Assembly: GCF_902779965.1 (NCBI RefSeq)
Contig: NZ_CACZDK010000026.1
Location: 19,558 to 83,557, forward strand
From: Fibrobacter succinogenes
GTDB taxonomy: Bacteria > Fibrobacterota > Fibrobacteria > Fibrobacterales > Fibrobacteraceae
Direction of reading: 5' to 3'
Length of the DNA: 64,000 bases
This document shows positions 14,588 to 23,896 of the stretch, piece after piece (positions within the stretch are counted from its first letter, which is position 1; the number at the start of each line of letters is the position of its first letter). The notes under the pieces were generated by a model. It made no database searches. It was not told the DNA's origin and saw nothing but the letters and a program-made list of their open reading frames with translations. Made by a program: the position numbers and the translations under genes.

Positions 14588-15567
14588 TCACAGGCAAAGG
14601 GACTCGATTAATTTTTGCATATTCCCTGATTTCGGGCCGTATTCGATTGTGCCGTCATTGCGAATGATAAGGTAGTCACAGTATTCAGTCTTATAGTATT
14701 TTGAACGCCATTCCGTGCAACGTTTTTCTGAGACTAGAGAATGATTGCACAGAAAGTCTTCAACGTATGATAAAATTCCTTTAGAAGATTTTTGAACCTT
14801 GCATTGTTTCAATCTAATATATTTTCTTTTTTAGAATTCCATAACGATATCCTTATTTCAGGAACGAAAACATCCCCATTATCACCTAACAAGAATTCAG
14901 GTGATCCACAATGTTCAACTTTAGACCTATGTCCAACATTAGACTTACGATTCGGAGCCTTGCAAAAAGCTAACGTACCAATATATTCACTAGACATTAC
15001 TACTTTATTCCAAATATTTTCGATAGGTTCATGCCAAGATTTGCCCATAATACGCACATCTTCTTGTTTTTCTATCACTGCAATATTTTCATAAACTAAT
15101 AATTGATTAGACTCTTTTTCCTCTGCACGACGTTCCTTAGCATTTTTTTCCAACCATTTTTCGAAAGATGGATTCTTATGGATTGCATCCGTCATTGTCT
15201 TAAAAGATTCTACAGCATCTATTGGAGATTTCAGAAACGAACTATGTCCAAAAGTCATTTCGAATTTAAAAATTATACTTTCAAGCGGTATTTTAGCTTT
15301 GGGCGTTACATAAAAGGTAAAATACTTTCCGCCTTCTTCACAATGACTATCTAACCGTCTATCTGTTCTTACTTTTTCAATATCAAAAAAATTTTCAAAA
15401 TCCTTAAATTTAGGATCGAGTCGCGCACAATCCATATCACCACGGACGCCTGGACAAATATTTAAATTTATTATGACTTTATTAGAACAAGGACCTGGCT
15501 TGTATTTAAAAGCATAAGCATTCCAAACAAGTAATAAGCAAACAACAAAACTAATTTTATTTATCAT
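14588..15567 (-). pseudogene. Exported family protein B2, frameshifted
   Basis: The upstream frame (start ATG 15567, after GAGGGTGG) has a signal peptide and follows B1 closely through FVPEI…WNSKKE, then stops. The downstream frame (14812-14588) continues with the matching QCKVQKSSKGILSYVEDFL and CDYLIIRNDGTIEYGPKSG. Compared with B1, two extra bases lie in the AT-rich stretch near 14815-14825. B2 and A2 together are a duplicate of the B1-A1 pair, and both duplicates are broken. Function unknown. Confidence 0.75.
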
Positions 15568-15588
15568 CAAAACCACCCTCATAAAAAC

Positions 15589-16512
15589 TTACATATTCCC
15601 TGATTTCGGGCCGTATTCGATTGAACCGTCATTACGGATGATGATGTAATCGCAGAATTCAGACATATTATACTTCGAAAGAGATTCAACGCAATAATCT
15701 TTGGATATTATCGAATAATCACAGAACATGTGTTCAACGTAAGACGAAACTCTTTTGGATTTAGGTTCTCTACATTCTTGCATGCGAAAAGAAGAATAAC
15801 TATCTTCCAAAACAACATCTAAAAGTTTTTTTTCGTTAGGTCTATAAATACTTGAAACAAGTACATCGCCGTCGTCACTTAACATAAAATTATAATGATC
15901 AAAAAACAAGATATCACAACTACTGCCACCACTCCACCTATTCGGTCCGCAAAATTGCATTTCCGTGCTAATTTTTAATGTTCCCATATATTCTCCAAAC
16001 ATCCCTACTTTTTTCCATACATTTTCATCTCTATTGAATTCAACACTAGTCACCTCATTATTTTTCAGTTGCAGATTCTTATTTTCAAGCCATTTTTCAA
16101 ATGAAGGATTTTTACGAACCGCTTTATAAATTTCATTCACAAGATTAACCGCATGAAGCGGATTTTCATTTAACGTTTTAGATTCTTTTTTTAAAACAAA
16201 TTCAAAAAATAATTTTCCAAACGGCATTTTTGCTTTGGGATTTGCATAAATTTTATATTTATAGCCCGTAACTGTACAAACTTTACTTACACTACCCCCC
16301 AAAAAAGATTGTCTTTTAAATTCTTCCTCACGCCCTCTCCGATCCGAAGTGCAAAAAAGAATATTTTCTTTTTGTATTTTTTCAATATCAAAAAATTTTT
16401 CAAATTCAACAAATCTCGAATCCTGGCGAACAAGCTCTAAATCATACGCACTTGGCTCAGCATGCACCAAAGCCGCACAAACAAAAACAACAAATAAAAT
16501 TTTTCTATGCAT
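15589..16512 (-). CDS. Exported family protein A1, function unknown
   Basis: A 307-residue protein with a signal peptide (RKILFVVFVCAALVHA). Family signatures in order: RQDSRFVEFEKFFDI near residue 30, KNPSFEKWL near 150, FGEYMGTL near 180, LSDDGDVLVSS near 220 and CDYIIIRNDGSIEYGPKSG at the end. The cysteines are conserved with relatives, which suggests an extracytoplasmic protein with disulfides. The Shine-Dalgarno (GAGGGA) lies inside the last codons of B1, three bases upstream, so the two are translationally linked. No known domain recognised; this appears to be a lineage-specific family. Confidence 0.75.
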   Translation of the reverse strand: MHRKILFVVFVCAALVHAEPSAYDLELVRQDSRFVEFEKFFDIEKIQKENILFCTSDRRGREEEFKRQSFLGGSVSKVCTVTGYKYKIYANPKAKMPFGKLFFEFVLKKESKTLNENPLHAVNLVNEIYKAVRKNPSFEKWLENKNLQLKNNEVTSVEFNRDENVWKKVGMFGEYMGTLKISTEMQFCGPNRWSGGSSCDILFFDHYNFMLSDDGDVLVSSIYRPNEKKLLDVVLEDSYSSFRMQECREPKSKRVSSYVEHMFCDYSIISKDYCVESLSKYNMSEFCDYIIIRNDGSIEYGPKSGNM

Positions 16513-16514
16513 GA

Positions 16515-17396
16515 TTACAAATCCCTCGATTTCGGGCCGTATTCGATTGTACCATCATTGCGGATGATAAGGTAGTCGCAATATTCAGTCTTATAATATT
16601 TTGAACGCCATTCTGCGCAACGTTTTTCTGAGACTAGAGAATGATTGCACAGAAAGTCTTCAACGTATGATAAAATTCCTTTAGAAGATTTTTGAACCTT
16701 GCATTGTTTCAATCTTATCTTTTCTTTTTTAGAATTCCACAACCATATTTCTGGAACGAAAACGTCCCCATTATCACCCAACAAAAAATCTGGAGTTCCA
16801 CAGCTTTCAACAACTTCGCAAAAATCTGGAGCTTCACAAAAAGATAACGTACCAACATATTTACCAGACATTCCTATTTTATTCCAAACATTTTCTATAG
16901 GCTCGTTCCACCAAGATTTACCCTTAACATATATCTCTTTTTGATTGTATATCTTTGCAATATTTTCATAAACTAATAATTGATGGGGCATTTTTTTCTC
17001 TACTCGTTCCCTAGCATTTCTTTCCAACCATTTTTCGAAAGATGGATTTTTATGGATAGCAGCCGCCATTGTCTTAAAAGACTCTACAACATCTAATGGA
17101 GATTTTTTAAACGAACTATCTGCAAACGCCATATTGAATTTAAAAATTATATTTTCAAACGGTATTTTAACTTTAGGCGTTACATAAAAAGTAAAACTTT
17201 CTCCGCATAAATGGCGAACTTTTTTAACATCAAAAAAATTTTCAAAATCCTTAAATTTCGGATCGAGTCGTGCACAACCCATATCGCCAAAGCCCGGACA
17301 TCTAATGAGCAAACAAGGAGGACTAGGCATGGATTTACATGCAAAAGCATCCCCAAAAAGTAACAAGCAAACAACAAAACTAATTTTCTTTATCAT
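16515..17396 (-). CDS. Exported family protein B1, function unknown
   Basis: About 293 residues. The start is placed at ATG 17396 (MIKKISFVVCLLLFGDAFA, a signal peptide) because AAGGG lies nine bases upstream; a TTG six codons earlier is less likely. Signatures: ARLDPKFKDFENFFDVKKV, KNPSFEKWLERNA, MSGKYVGTLSF, LLGDNGDVFVPE and CDYLIIRNDGTIEYGPKS. The nearby paralogue B2 is very similar along its whole length but frameshifted. It lies in an operon-like chain C-B1-A1-B2-A2. No function is assigned. Confidence 0.75.
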   Translation of the reverse strand: MIKKISFVVCLLLFGDAFACKSMPSPPCLLIRCPGFGDMGCARLDPKFKDFENFFDVKKVRHLCGESFTFYVTPKVKIPFENIIFKFNMAFADSSFKKSPLDVVESFKTMAAAIHKNPSFEKWLERNARERVEKKMPHQLLVYENIAKIYNQKEIYVKGKSWWNEPIENVWNKIGMSGKYVGTLSFCEAPDFCEVVESCGTPDFLLGDNGDVFVPEIWLWNSKKEKIRLKQCKVQKSSKGILSYVEDFLCNHSLVSEKRCAEWRSKYYKTEYCDYLIIRNDGTIEYGPKSRDL

Positions 17397-17417
17397 CAAA
17401 ACTACCCTTGTCAAAAA

Positions 17418-18803
17418 TTACCACCTTCCCGATTTCGGGCCGTATTCGATTGAACCATCGTTGCGGATAATGATGTAATCATAGAAATGGTCGTACATTT
17501 CAGCTATTTCCGCCTGACGTTTAAAACCTCTAAAATAAGGTCTATCATCTTCGATATTAAGCAATTTATCACCTTCAGACTCCCAAGCCGTAGGCACAAG
17601 GACATCACCACTATCGCTCAAAGCGAATTCATAATAATCTCCATATTGCAGCGATCCAACATATCCTCCTCTCATCCCCACATTTTTCCAAGCAGCGTCT
17701 TTTGGAATAGGGCGGAAAAGGCCCAATGAATCTCGATAAGTCAAAGTCACCTCTGTGTAATTCATCAAAGAATTTTTATATCGCAACCATTTTTCAAAAG
17801 TCGGATTTTTACGAATCGCAATCAAGGTCTTTAAGAAAAGCTTGACTGATTCAATCGGGTCCTCATAAAACTTTTCATACTTTTCAAGACGGAAAACGAG
17901 CTCATTAAAAGGAGTTTCCCCTTTCAGCGATACATAAACAGAATACTCAACATCATCTTCAGTACGAGTGCGACCGACTACAGCTTTGATATTAAAGAAA
18001 TCCTCAAATCGTTTAAATCTTGAGTCTTCACGGAATGTTTCAAGAATCGACTCATTGCCCACATCATCAAGCTCTTGGCGAAGGCTATCTAAAACTTTGT
18101 AATAAGCGATAAAAGGAGATGCAGTCTCTTGGTACATCTCAAGTTTTTTTTCATATTGTTCTTCTTTATACCCTAGAGGATCAAAAAATCCATAATTCAA
18201 ATTATTCTGAGGATAACGCTTTATATTAGACAAATTGTGTTTAGGCAATGATAAAATACGACCATTTTTGACTACGAATTCATAATTTTTCTTTTCACAT
18301 GTAAAGCCTATAGTATCACTGACAAAATCCGCAAATAACGGTTCGCTTTTCTGTCTGAAAATTCGTTTTTCAGCGGATGTATTCAAAACAATTTCTTGCG
18401 GAGGGATGCTTACCGAAACAATTCTAGGGTCTTCCCCTGTTTTTTCTGGAAATCCCTTAGGAACATGAATTGAACGCGAATACGATTTTACAAATACACT
18501 ATCCAAGTAAAGCGAAGAATCGTGAATACTCCAGTACGCTGAATAACCACCACCTTTTTCAGGACCATAATACATATACATCGGAGCGTAATGCCATTCC
18601 CGAATCCAGGGTCTAAAAGGCCACTGCGAATAATGCTTGGCGATATATTCGTTAAGCGGATACGTCAAAATGCGGCATTGTTCGCCATTGAAATAGAAAT
18701 GGTCCGATCCGCCTTCAAGATAAGCACGCTCAGGAACACTGAAAATAATTGCGCAAGCGGCACTCGCAAACGCAACAACAATAAGCAATAATCGTTTTAT
18801 CAT
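17418..18803 (-). CDS. Exported family protein C, long form with extra N-terminal domain
   Basis: A 461-residue protein and the first gene of the C-B1-A1-B2-A2 chain. It begins with a signal peptide ending in ASAAC, so it may be a lipoprotein. Residues 25-240 form an extra domain absent from its neighbours (aromatic-rich; HYAPMYMYYGPEKGGGYSAY). Residues 250-461 are the common family part: FREDSRFKRFEDFFNI, RKNPTFEKWL, MRGGYVGSL, LSDSGDVLVP and YDYIIIRNDGSIEYGPKSG. It probably represents the less-duplicated ancestor of the cluster. Function unknown. Confidence 0.75.
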   Translation of the reverse strand: MIKRLLLIVVAFASAACAIIFSVPERAYLEGGSDHFYFNGEQCRILTYPLNEYIAKHYSQWPFRPWIREWHYAPMYMYYGPEKGGGYSAYWSIHDSSLYLDSVFVKSYSRSIHVPKGFPEKTGEDPRIVSVSIPPQEIVLNTSAEKRIFRQKSEPLFADFVSDTIGFTCEKKNYEFVVKNGRILSLPKHNLSNIKRYPQNNLNYGFFDPLGYKEEQYEKKLEMYQETASPFIAYYKVLDSLRQELDDVGNESILETFREDSRFKRFEDFFNIKAVVGRTRTEDDVEYSVYVSLKGETPFNELVFRLEKYEKFYEDPIESVKLFLKTLIAIRKNPTFEKWLRYKNSLMNYTEVTLTYRDSLGLFRPIPKDAAWKNVGMRGGYVGSLQYGDYYEFALSDSGDVLVPTAWESEGDKLLNIEDDRPYFRGFKRQAEIAEMYDHFYDYIIIRNDGSIEYGPKSGRW

Positions 18804-18851
18804 AATTATAAACTACAAAAAATAACAGGATAAATTTTTAGCAAATTGGAG

Positions 18852-18875
18852 ATGCCCGCTCAAGGCGGGCATGAC
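18852..18875. repeat. F2-type hairpin (ATGCCCGC…GCGGGCAT)
   Basis: Arms ATGCCCGC/GCGGGCAT around a short TCAAG loop, then GAC. On the minus strand it reads GTCATGCCCGC. It lies between the glycan operon and family protein C and could also end the glycan operon transcript, though no T run follows. Confidence 0.7.
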
Positions 18876-18911
18876 AAACGCAGAACGGCTCAGAAAATAT
18901 TTTTTACAAAT

Positions 18912-19862
18912 TCACTTAAAAACTTTCTTGAGGAGGCGCCACCAGTTGCCTAGTGTTCCCGGTTTTGCCATGCGATTCAGCGGAACGTCCTTGAACGGCG
19001 ATTGCATATAGCGGCGCCACCATTCGTGCGCCAAGAGCACATCGTAATATTTCCATGGCTTGCCCGCACCCGTCCAATGAATCACGGACGGATCGTCAAA
19101 CGCTTCGCGAACTTCTTTTGCAGAATACAGCGCCGTCATTCGCTTAGCATGCTTGATATTGCTCATGGTCACATTGTAGCGGCAAGGCACAAAACCGATT
19201 TTTCCGTAGCACACGTAATTCAGAATCAGCTGATCAGCAGGGTCGAGCGGAGCAAATTCCTTTTTGCCCACAAGCGCTAAGCACTTGCTTTCCACATCGT
19301 CTTCGCGCATGGCCTTGAGGTTCATCAAAAGCACACCGCTGTTCACGTAAAAGTCCATGCCAGGAATCCCGCTTTGCTTGAGCCAGCGATTGCGATCGCT
19401 CTTTTTGATTTGCGCCCAAACGACAGGCACGCCCGCCATGTAAACATTGTCCATCGGCGTTTCAAAAAGTTCACGCAAATCCGTACGCACCATCGTATCG
19501 GTATCGAGATACAAAACTTTATCCAAATGCGAAAGCACCGACGGAGCTTTCAAACGATAAAGCGCAGGCGTTGTCACAGAATGCACCATCCCGACTTTGC
19601 CACTGTACTGGATGGCATTATTGTCAAAATACTTAGACATGTCCACCAGCGTCACGGAACAATTCTTGCGAGAGTTTTCGCGGCACTTTAACAAACGTTC
19701 GCGATTTTCTTCGGTTACGTTGTCCGACAAAAAGCAATAAAAATCGTAGTACGATCCTTCGCTCGCCGTTTCAATGGCAGACGTCATCACAACAGCCATG
19801 GCATTCACCTGGTTATTGTCGCTCGAAAGGATTACCGGGATGTGAATTTGTTCCATAGCCAT
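18912..19862 (-). CDS. Glycosyltransferase family 8 protein
   Basis: About 316 residues. It has the GT8 fold signatures: IPVILSSDNN at the start, the DxD metal/sugar-nucleotide site in VLYLDTDTMV near residue 110, YVNSGVLLMNL near 180, and VIHWTGAGKPWKY near 260 (the HxxGxxKPW element). It would transfer a sugar, often glucose or galactose, from a UDP-sugar to a surface glycan. It is the last gene of a four-gene operon, four to ten bases after the previous one. Starts ATG 19862 and ATG 19856 are both possible. Confidence 0.85.
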   Translation of the reverse strand: MAMEQIHIPVILSSDNNQVNAMAVVMTSAIETASEGSYYDFYCFLSDNVTEENRERLLKCRENSRKNCSVTLVDMSKYFDNNAIQYSGKVGMVHSVTTPALYRLKAPSVLSHLDKVLYLDTDTMVRTDLRELFETPMDNVYMAGVPVVWAQIKKSDRNRWLKQSGIPGMDFYVNSGVLLMNLKAMREDDVESKCLALVGKKEFAPLDPADQLILNYVCYGKIGFVPCRYNVTMSNIKHAKRMTALYSAKEVREAFDDPSVIHWTGAGKPWKYYDVLLAHEWWRRYMQSPFKDVPLNRMAKPGTLGNWWRLLKKVFK

Positions 19863-19871
19863 TACCAATGT

Positions 19872-20897
19872 TTACTTAAAAAGTTTTCCAAGCCATTCAA
19901 GCGGCTTCACGAGAATCGGTGCTTTCTTGTACAGCCAGGCGAGCGATTTTGCAAACGCGTAAGAGCGGATGATGTAAGCGCCAGCAGCACCGACCTTTCT
20001 CGTTTGGAATTCAAACGCCTCCTTGGCATGCAAAATCACGTCATCGTAATACTCGTTGATGTGAATGGACTTGTCTGCGTTCACGGTCACAGGGAGATTC
20101 TTCAAGTTCGTGTAAAAATCCTTGCGCAAAATTTTCGGCAAGAACAAGTTCATCGATTCCGGAACTTTGTGACCGCGCGTATCGATAATGCGCGAGCCGA
20201 AGAAATGCAACACCTTTGCCGTCGGCAAGAATCGGTTGCCATAAGCAAGCTGGCAATTCCAACCGCCATCCATCTTCTTCGTGATATAACCGAACTTATA
20301 GTTCGTCTCGGCAAGCGAAGCCATGTCGTACGGGAAATTCTTGGAAACGCAGTAAAGCCACAGTTCGTGCCAAGTCTTGAAGAACTCGCGGGCTTCCGGC
20401 GTATCGGCGGCAAACATCACGCCCCCGTTGAAAATTTCATCGTTCAGAATCGGCGAAAAGCCCATCATCTTGGCGTTATTCAAGACCTTCTTGCGGTTAA
20501 TGGCTTTCGAAAGATTCGTATGGAAGTCGAGCACCGCGTAAATGCCACCGCGCCATTCGTCCGGAATCGAGAGGTCATCGACAATCGCGATGTCCGAATC
20601 CATGTACAAGAAGTCGCCATCGACCACATTACGCATCACCGTCTTGAGATAACGAGAGCGGAGCATCGGCGTAAACTTTTCATCAAGCGTCAAAACCTTG
20701 AGTTCATCGACAGCTTCTTTCAATGCAGCACGAGAGCCCGTGAGCGTTGCCGCTGTTTTATCGTCAGTCAAAAGCGTTACAAAGGCATTCGGGTTGTGGT
20801 CGCGAAGCGATGCAATCGCCACAAGCGTCTGCTCGCAAAAGAAATCCTTCGGGGAACTTGTCAAAACAAAAAGATACTTGACAGAAGGCATAATCAT
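19872..20897 (-). CDS. Glycosyltransferase, GT8-like fold
   Basis: A 341-residue protein. The DxD motif is in FLYMDSDIAIVDD near residue 100, with FNGGVMFAADT near 165 and VLHFFGSR near 235. These are the features of nucleotide-sugar transferases of the GT-A type. It ends with a basic amphipathic stretch (KPLEWLGKLFK) very like the end of the following GT8 (LLKKVFK), which may hold it to the membrane. It overlaps the GT32 gene by the four bases ATGA. Donor and acceptor are not predictable. Confidence 0.75.
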   Translation of the reverse strand: MIMPSVKYLFVLTSSPKDFFCEQTLVAIASLRDHNPNAFVTLLTDDKTAATLTGSRAALKEAVDELKVLTLDEKFTPMLRSRYLKTVMRNVVDGDFLYMDSDIAIVDDLSIPDEWRGGIYAVLDFHTNLSKAINRKKVLNNAKMMGFSPILNDEIFNGGVMFAADTPEAREFFKTWHELWLYCVSKNFPYDMASLAETNYKFGYITKKMDGGWNCQLAYGNRFLPTAKVLHFFGSRIIDTRGHKVPESMNLFLPKILRKDFYTNLKNLPVTVNADKSIHINEYYDDVILHAKEAFEFQTRKVGAAGAYIIRSYAFAKSLAWLYKKAPILVKPLEWLGKLFK

Positions 20898-21730
20898 TCC
20901 TGAATACTTATAGCTTTTTTAGATTCATAGCTATTCAAGACATCATCAATCGTAATTTTTTTCTTAAAGGCTTTCACCAAAATAAGCGGCAAACGTCTAA
21001 AGAAACGCACAATGCGATGCGAGAACGGTCTCCAGCTCCCACTTGTCACGTGAATAGCAAGCGGCTTGTAGTCAACTTCATCACAACTTGGCAAAAAGAT
21101 TTTGCTCGAATAGATGGTCATTCCCTCGTCCAAGTGCTGTAACTGATTTTTATAGACAAAGCCAAAACCTATTGCCGTATGGGCATAAACGCAAGGCGAA
21201 ATATTGTCTATATTCAACTTGCCATTCGGCAATATGAACTTTTGATTTTCGTAATAAGACATGCACTTTTTAAGGAACGGATGATTCGCTTCGCCGCCAA
21301 AAATTGCCGCCTGCAAAGCAAGTCCCGGAATCGGAATCAAATCCTTATTCTTTTTCGTGCCATCTTCATTCAGCAATTTCCAAGACTTATTTCTCTTGAA
21401 ATGTGATGTAAACTCAATATTCGTAAAATAGCGATTGTCCAAAAGCTCGTCAAAACTGCGGTACAGATAAACATCACTATCTAAATAAATTCCACCTTCC
21501 GTGGCTACTGCGTAAAGACGGATATAATCGCTTGCAAACGCCCACTTCGATTGTTCCACCGCTTCACGCACAAAGGGAACCGTGTCGATAATCTTTTGGC
21601 ATTTCGCCATATCCCAATGGATAATTTCGTAATCGGGACAATGACGTTTCCAGCTTTCTATGCAAAGCTGAGCCAAATGCGGAAGTGGATCATTGGAAAG
21701 CCAAATGTAATGTATTTTCTTAGGTATCAT
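20894..21730 (-). CDS. Glycosyltransferase with DXD motif (GT32-like)
   Basis: A 278-residue protein. IPKKIHYIWLSNDPLP at the N-terminus and YAVATEGGIYLDSDVYL near residue 80 are the classic Gly_transf_sug (GT32, OCH1-like) signatures, with DSD as the metal-binding motif. Such enzymes often act in capsule or O-antigen synthesis. Its ATG follows the flippase gene by 28 bases, and its end overlaps the next glycosyltransferase by ATGA, so all four genes are probably one transcript. Confidence 0.85.
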   Translation of the reverse strand: MIPKKIHYIWLSNDPLPHLAQLCIESWKRHCPDYEIIHWDMAKCQKIIDTVPFVREAVEQSKWAFASDYIRLYAVATEGGIYLDSDVYLYRSFDELLDNRYFTNIEFTSHFKRNKSWKLLNEDGTKKNKDLIPIPGLALQAAIFGGEANHPFLKKCMSYYENQKFILPNGKLNIDNISPCVYAHTAIGFGFVYKNQLQHLDEGMTIYSSKIFLPSCDEVDYKPLAIHVTSGSWRPFSHRIVRFFRRLPLILVKAFKKKITIDDVLNSYESKKAISIQE

Positions 21731-21758
21731 ATCTTATAATCTATTAAAAAATTCAAAG

Positions 21759-23234
21759 CTAATTTTTTTCCGAAGATAAATTCTTTTTTGCAAGGCCCTG
21801 TTTCCAGAAAGTCAACAGAAGCAGAAGTATTACAACTCCATAAAAGACACCTTTGGACAAAAGCGTTGCAGAAAACACCGTATTCAAAACAATATAAACA
21901 GTCACTAACGAAACAATCCAAATGCCCTGAATGATAAGACTCTTTTGATACGGCCAGTAACCCATTCGACGAAGATACGCATTCATCCAGATACACTGCA
22001 ACACCTGATACGACATGCAAGAAAGAGCCGCCCCCGCAATGCCAAAGATCGGGATACAAATACGGTTCATCGTCACCGCAAATACAAGCGAAACGATGTT
22101 CATCATGAGCATAAACTTACTCTTGCCAAGCCCAGTCACCACCGCACCCGACAAGCCAAAGAAACCGTTAATCAAGTTGCCGATAATCAAAATTCCAAAA
22201 ACAGCCACCGGATTTTCCTTAGTAATAAAGGACTTACCGGCAATCATCATCGTCTGTTCAGGGAACAACACAATAAAGAAGCCAATTGCCAATTGGATAA
22301 TCGTCACCATAGAAACGCAATACGAAAAGACCGGTTTCAAATCCGTTTTTAAACGCTCCCTAGACATTCCCGCCACAACGGGCTGCAAAATCGGGTCATA
22401 GCTGCTGCGAATTGTTTTTAGCCCGTTCGAAACAGTGACCATCACTGCGTATATGCCAACAGCCTCAGGGCCAAGCAAAGCAAGCACCATCCACATATCC
22501 ACGCGGAGCAAGAACGAAGCAATAATTTCAGTAAAACCGATAGGAATCGAAAAGTTCAACAGTTCCTTCGGCACAAATTTATTTGTAAACCACTCAATTT
22601 CGGGAAACTGTTTATTAATCAAGAAGATATAGACGAAAATACCCAGCATGTTCGAAGCAAAAAAGCCCACTGGGAGCGCCAATTTATCATCAAAACCTGT
22701 ATAGTGGAGGCTAAGAGCGATAACCGGTGCCAGCGTCATCACCACAAATTCATTGATAAAAATCTTGTACTGCGGATGCCTATTGCCGTCCGAAGCGCCA
22801 GCAAACAAAAGCAATATGGTATAAGGAACAATCGAAAGTGCATACAAAGAAATTTCTATCGACGAAAGCATCGCAAGCCCGGTAGAAATACTCTGCAAGC
22901 CAAAATACGCGCCCACCCAGATAATGCTCGAAATAACAAGCGCAATCACAAACGCCAACCTGAGCGATTCAATGATTCCTTCATGAGCAGGGCGGCCACA
23001 CACCTTATTTTGCGGCAAATGGCGCAGCAAGCCTTTGTCTAGACCTATCACCGAAACGCGGGCAAGCGTCAGCACCAAAAGCTGCGTTGAAACATATATA
23101 CCAAAGATTTCCTTGCCAAATACACGCGCAATAACAATCGTAAGAACCGGAGCAATCACCTTGAGTCCCGTTCCCACTAACGTAATTAAGGTACTTTTCT
23201 GTAAATATTTTTTATCTGCTTGTATAGAATCCAT
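21759..23234 (-). CDS. Oligosaccharide flippase (Wzx/MATE-like)
   Basis: A 491-residue integral membrane protein with about 12-14 hydrophobic helices. The N-terminal KSTLITLVGTGLKVIAPVL and ARVFGKEIFGIY resemble polysaccharide biosynthesis (Wzx-type) flippases, and a paired second half begins near residue 300. It would move a lipid-linked oligosaccharide across the inner membrane. It is the first gene of the operon with three glycosyltransferases, which fits the synthesis of a surface glycan. No Wzy polymerase is seen in the window. Confidence 0.85.
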   Translation of the reverse strand: MDSIQADKKYLQKSTLITLVGTGLKVIAPVLTIVIARVFGKEIFGIYVSTQLLVLTLARVSVIGLDKGLLRHLPQNKVCGRPAHEGIIESLRLAFVIALVISSIIWVGAYFGLQSISTGLAMLSSIEISLYALSIVPYTILLLFAGASDGNRHPQYKIFINEFVVMTLAPVIALSLHYTGFDDKLALPVGFFASNMLGIFVYIFLINKQFPEIEWFTNKFVPKELLNFSIPIGFTEIIASFLLRVDMWMVLALLGPEAVGIYAVMVTVSNGLKTIRSSYDPILQPVVAGMSRERLKTDLKPVFSYCVSMVTIIQLAIGFFIVLFPEQTMMIAGKSFITKENPVAVFGILIIGNLINGFFGLSGAVVTGLGKSKFMLMMNIVSLVFAVTMNRICIPIFGIAGAALSCMSYQVLQCIWMNAYLRRMGYWPYQKSLIIQGIWIVSLVTVYIVLNTVFSATLLSKGVFYGVVILLLLLTFWKQGLAKKNLSSEKN

Positions 23235-23379
23235 AAGGTCAACAACAAAAAAAAGTAGAACTCCAATTTAGAAAATACTATTTAAAAAGGGAACCCGCAC
23301 AAAATGCACATTCCGATGAATAGACCTAAAATTTCGACAAAATGCGTAAATAACAAAAAAATTTACTACATTATACGTC

Positions 23380-23892
23380 ATGGTTCAATTCAGTCAAACT
23401 TCTTGGCAACACGGCTCTCTTTCCGATACGCTTGATATCATGCGCTATGCGCCAATGACCTTGTCCGTTGGGAAAAACGCCGTACTCTATTACACATTGC
23501 CAAAAAGCATTGAACCGGGCGAATTTATCCGCTACACTATCGTTGCTGGCTTCAGAAAATTAAGTTGGACCGGCATCATTGGAGCGGTCACTCCAGGCAA
23601 GACCGAAAACGTAATCGAGATTGCAGCACGCCTTGGCGAAGGCCCATTCCGCGGTTTTACCGCCAATCACAAGTTCGATTCCGTCAAGGGAATCACGACT
23701 TGCTACGACAGCATGACTTTCCAGGGATGCAAGGACTTTGCCGAAGACACGTTCTCGATTGTCATGGCAAGCGCAAGCATGGTCTACGCCATCCCCGCTA
23801 GAGAAATGGCTCGCGAACAAATTGCATTTGTAGAAGCAAAGAAAAAGACGCAGGCATTCGAAGCCTTAGACCAATCCGCAACAGCCGGATAG
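23380..23892 (+). CDS. SRPBCC-family protein
   Basis: A 170-residue soluble protein. The order EPGEFIRYTI, LSWTGIIGAVTPGK, EGPFRGFTANHKFDSVKG and ITTCYDSMTFQG follows the START-like/SRPBCC pattern in which the beta strands are marked by R-Y, W-T-x-I and G-P-F-R. Such proteins bind small hydrophobic ligands or act as cyclase/dehydrase-like proteins. The stop lies four bases before the UbiD-type gene, so the pair is co-expressed; a role beside the decarboxylase is inference. TACATTATACG lies about 15 bases upstream of the ATG. Confidence 0.6.
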   Translation: MVQFSQTSWQHGSLSDTLDIMRYAPMTLSVGKNAVLYYTLPKSIEPGEFIRYTIVAGFRKLSWTGIIGAVTPGKTENVIEIAARLGEGPFRGFTANHKFDSVKGITTCYDSMTFQGCKDFAEDTFSIVMASASMVYAIPAREMAREQIAFVEAKKKTQAFEALDQSATAG

Positions 23893-23896
23893 CATC

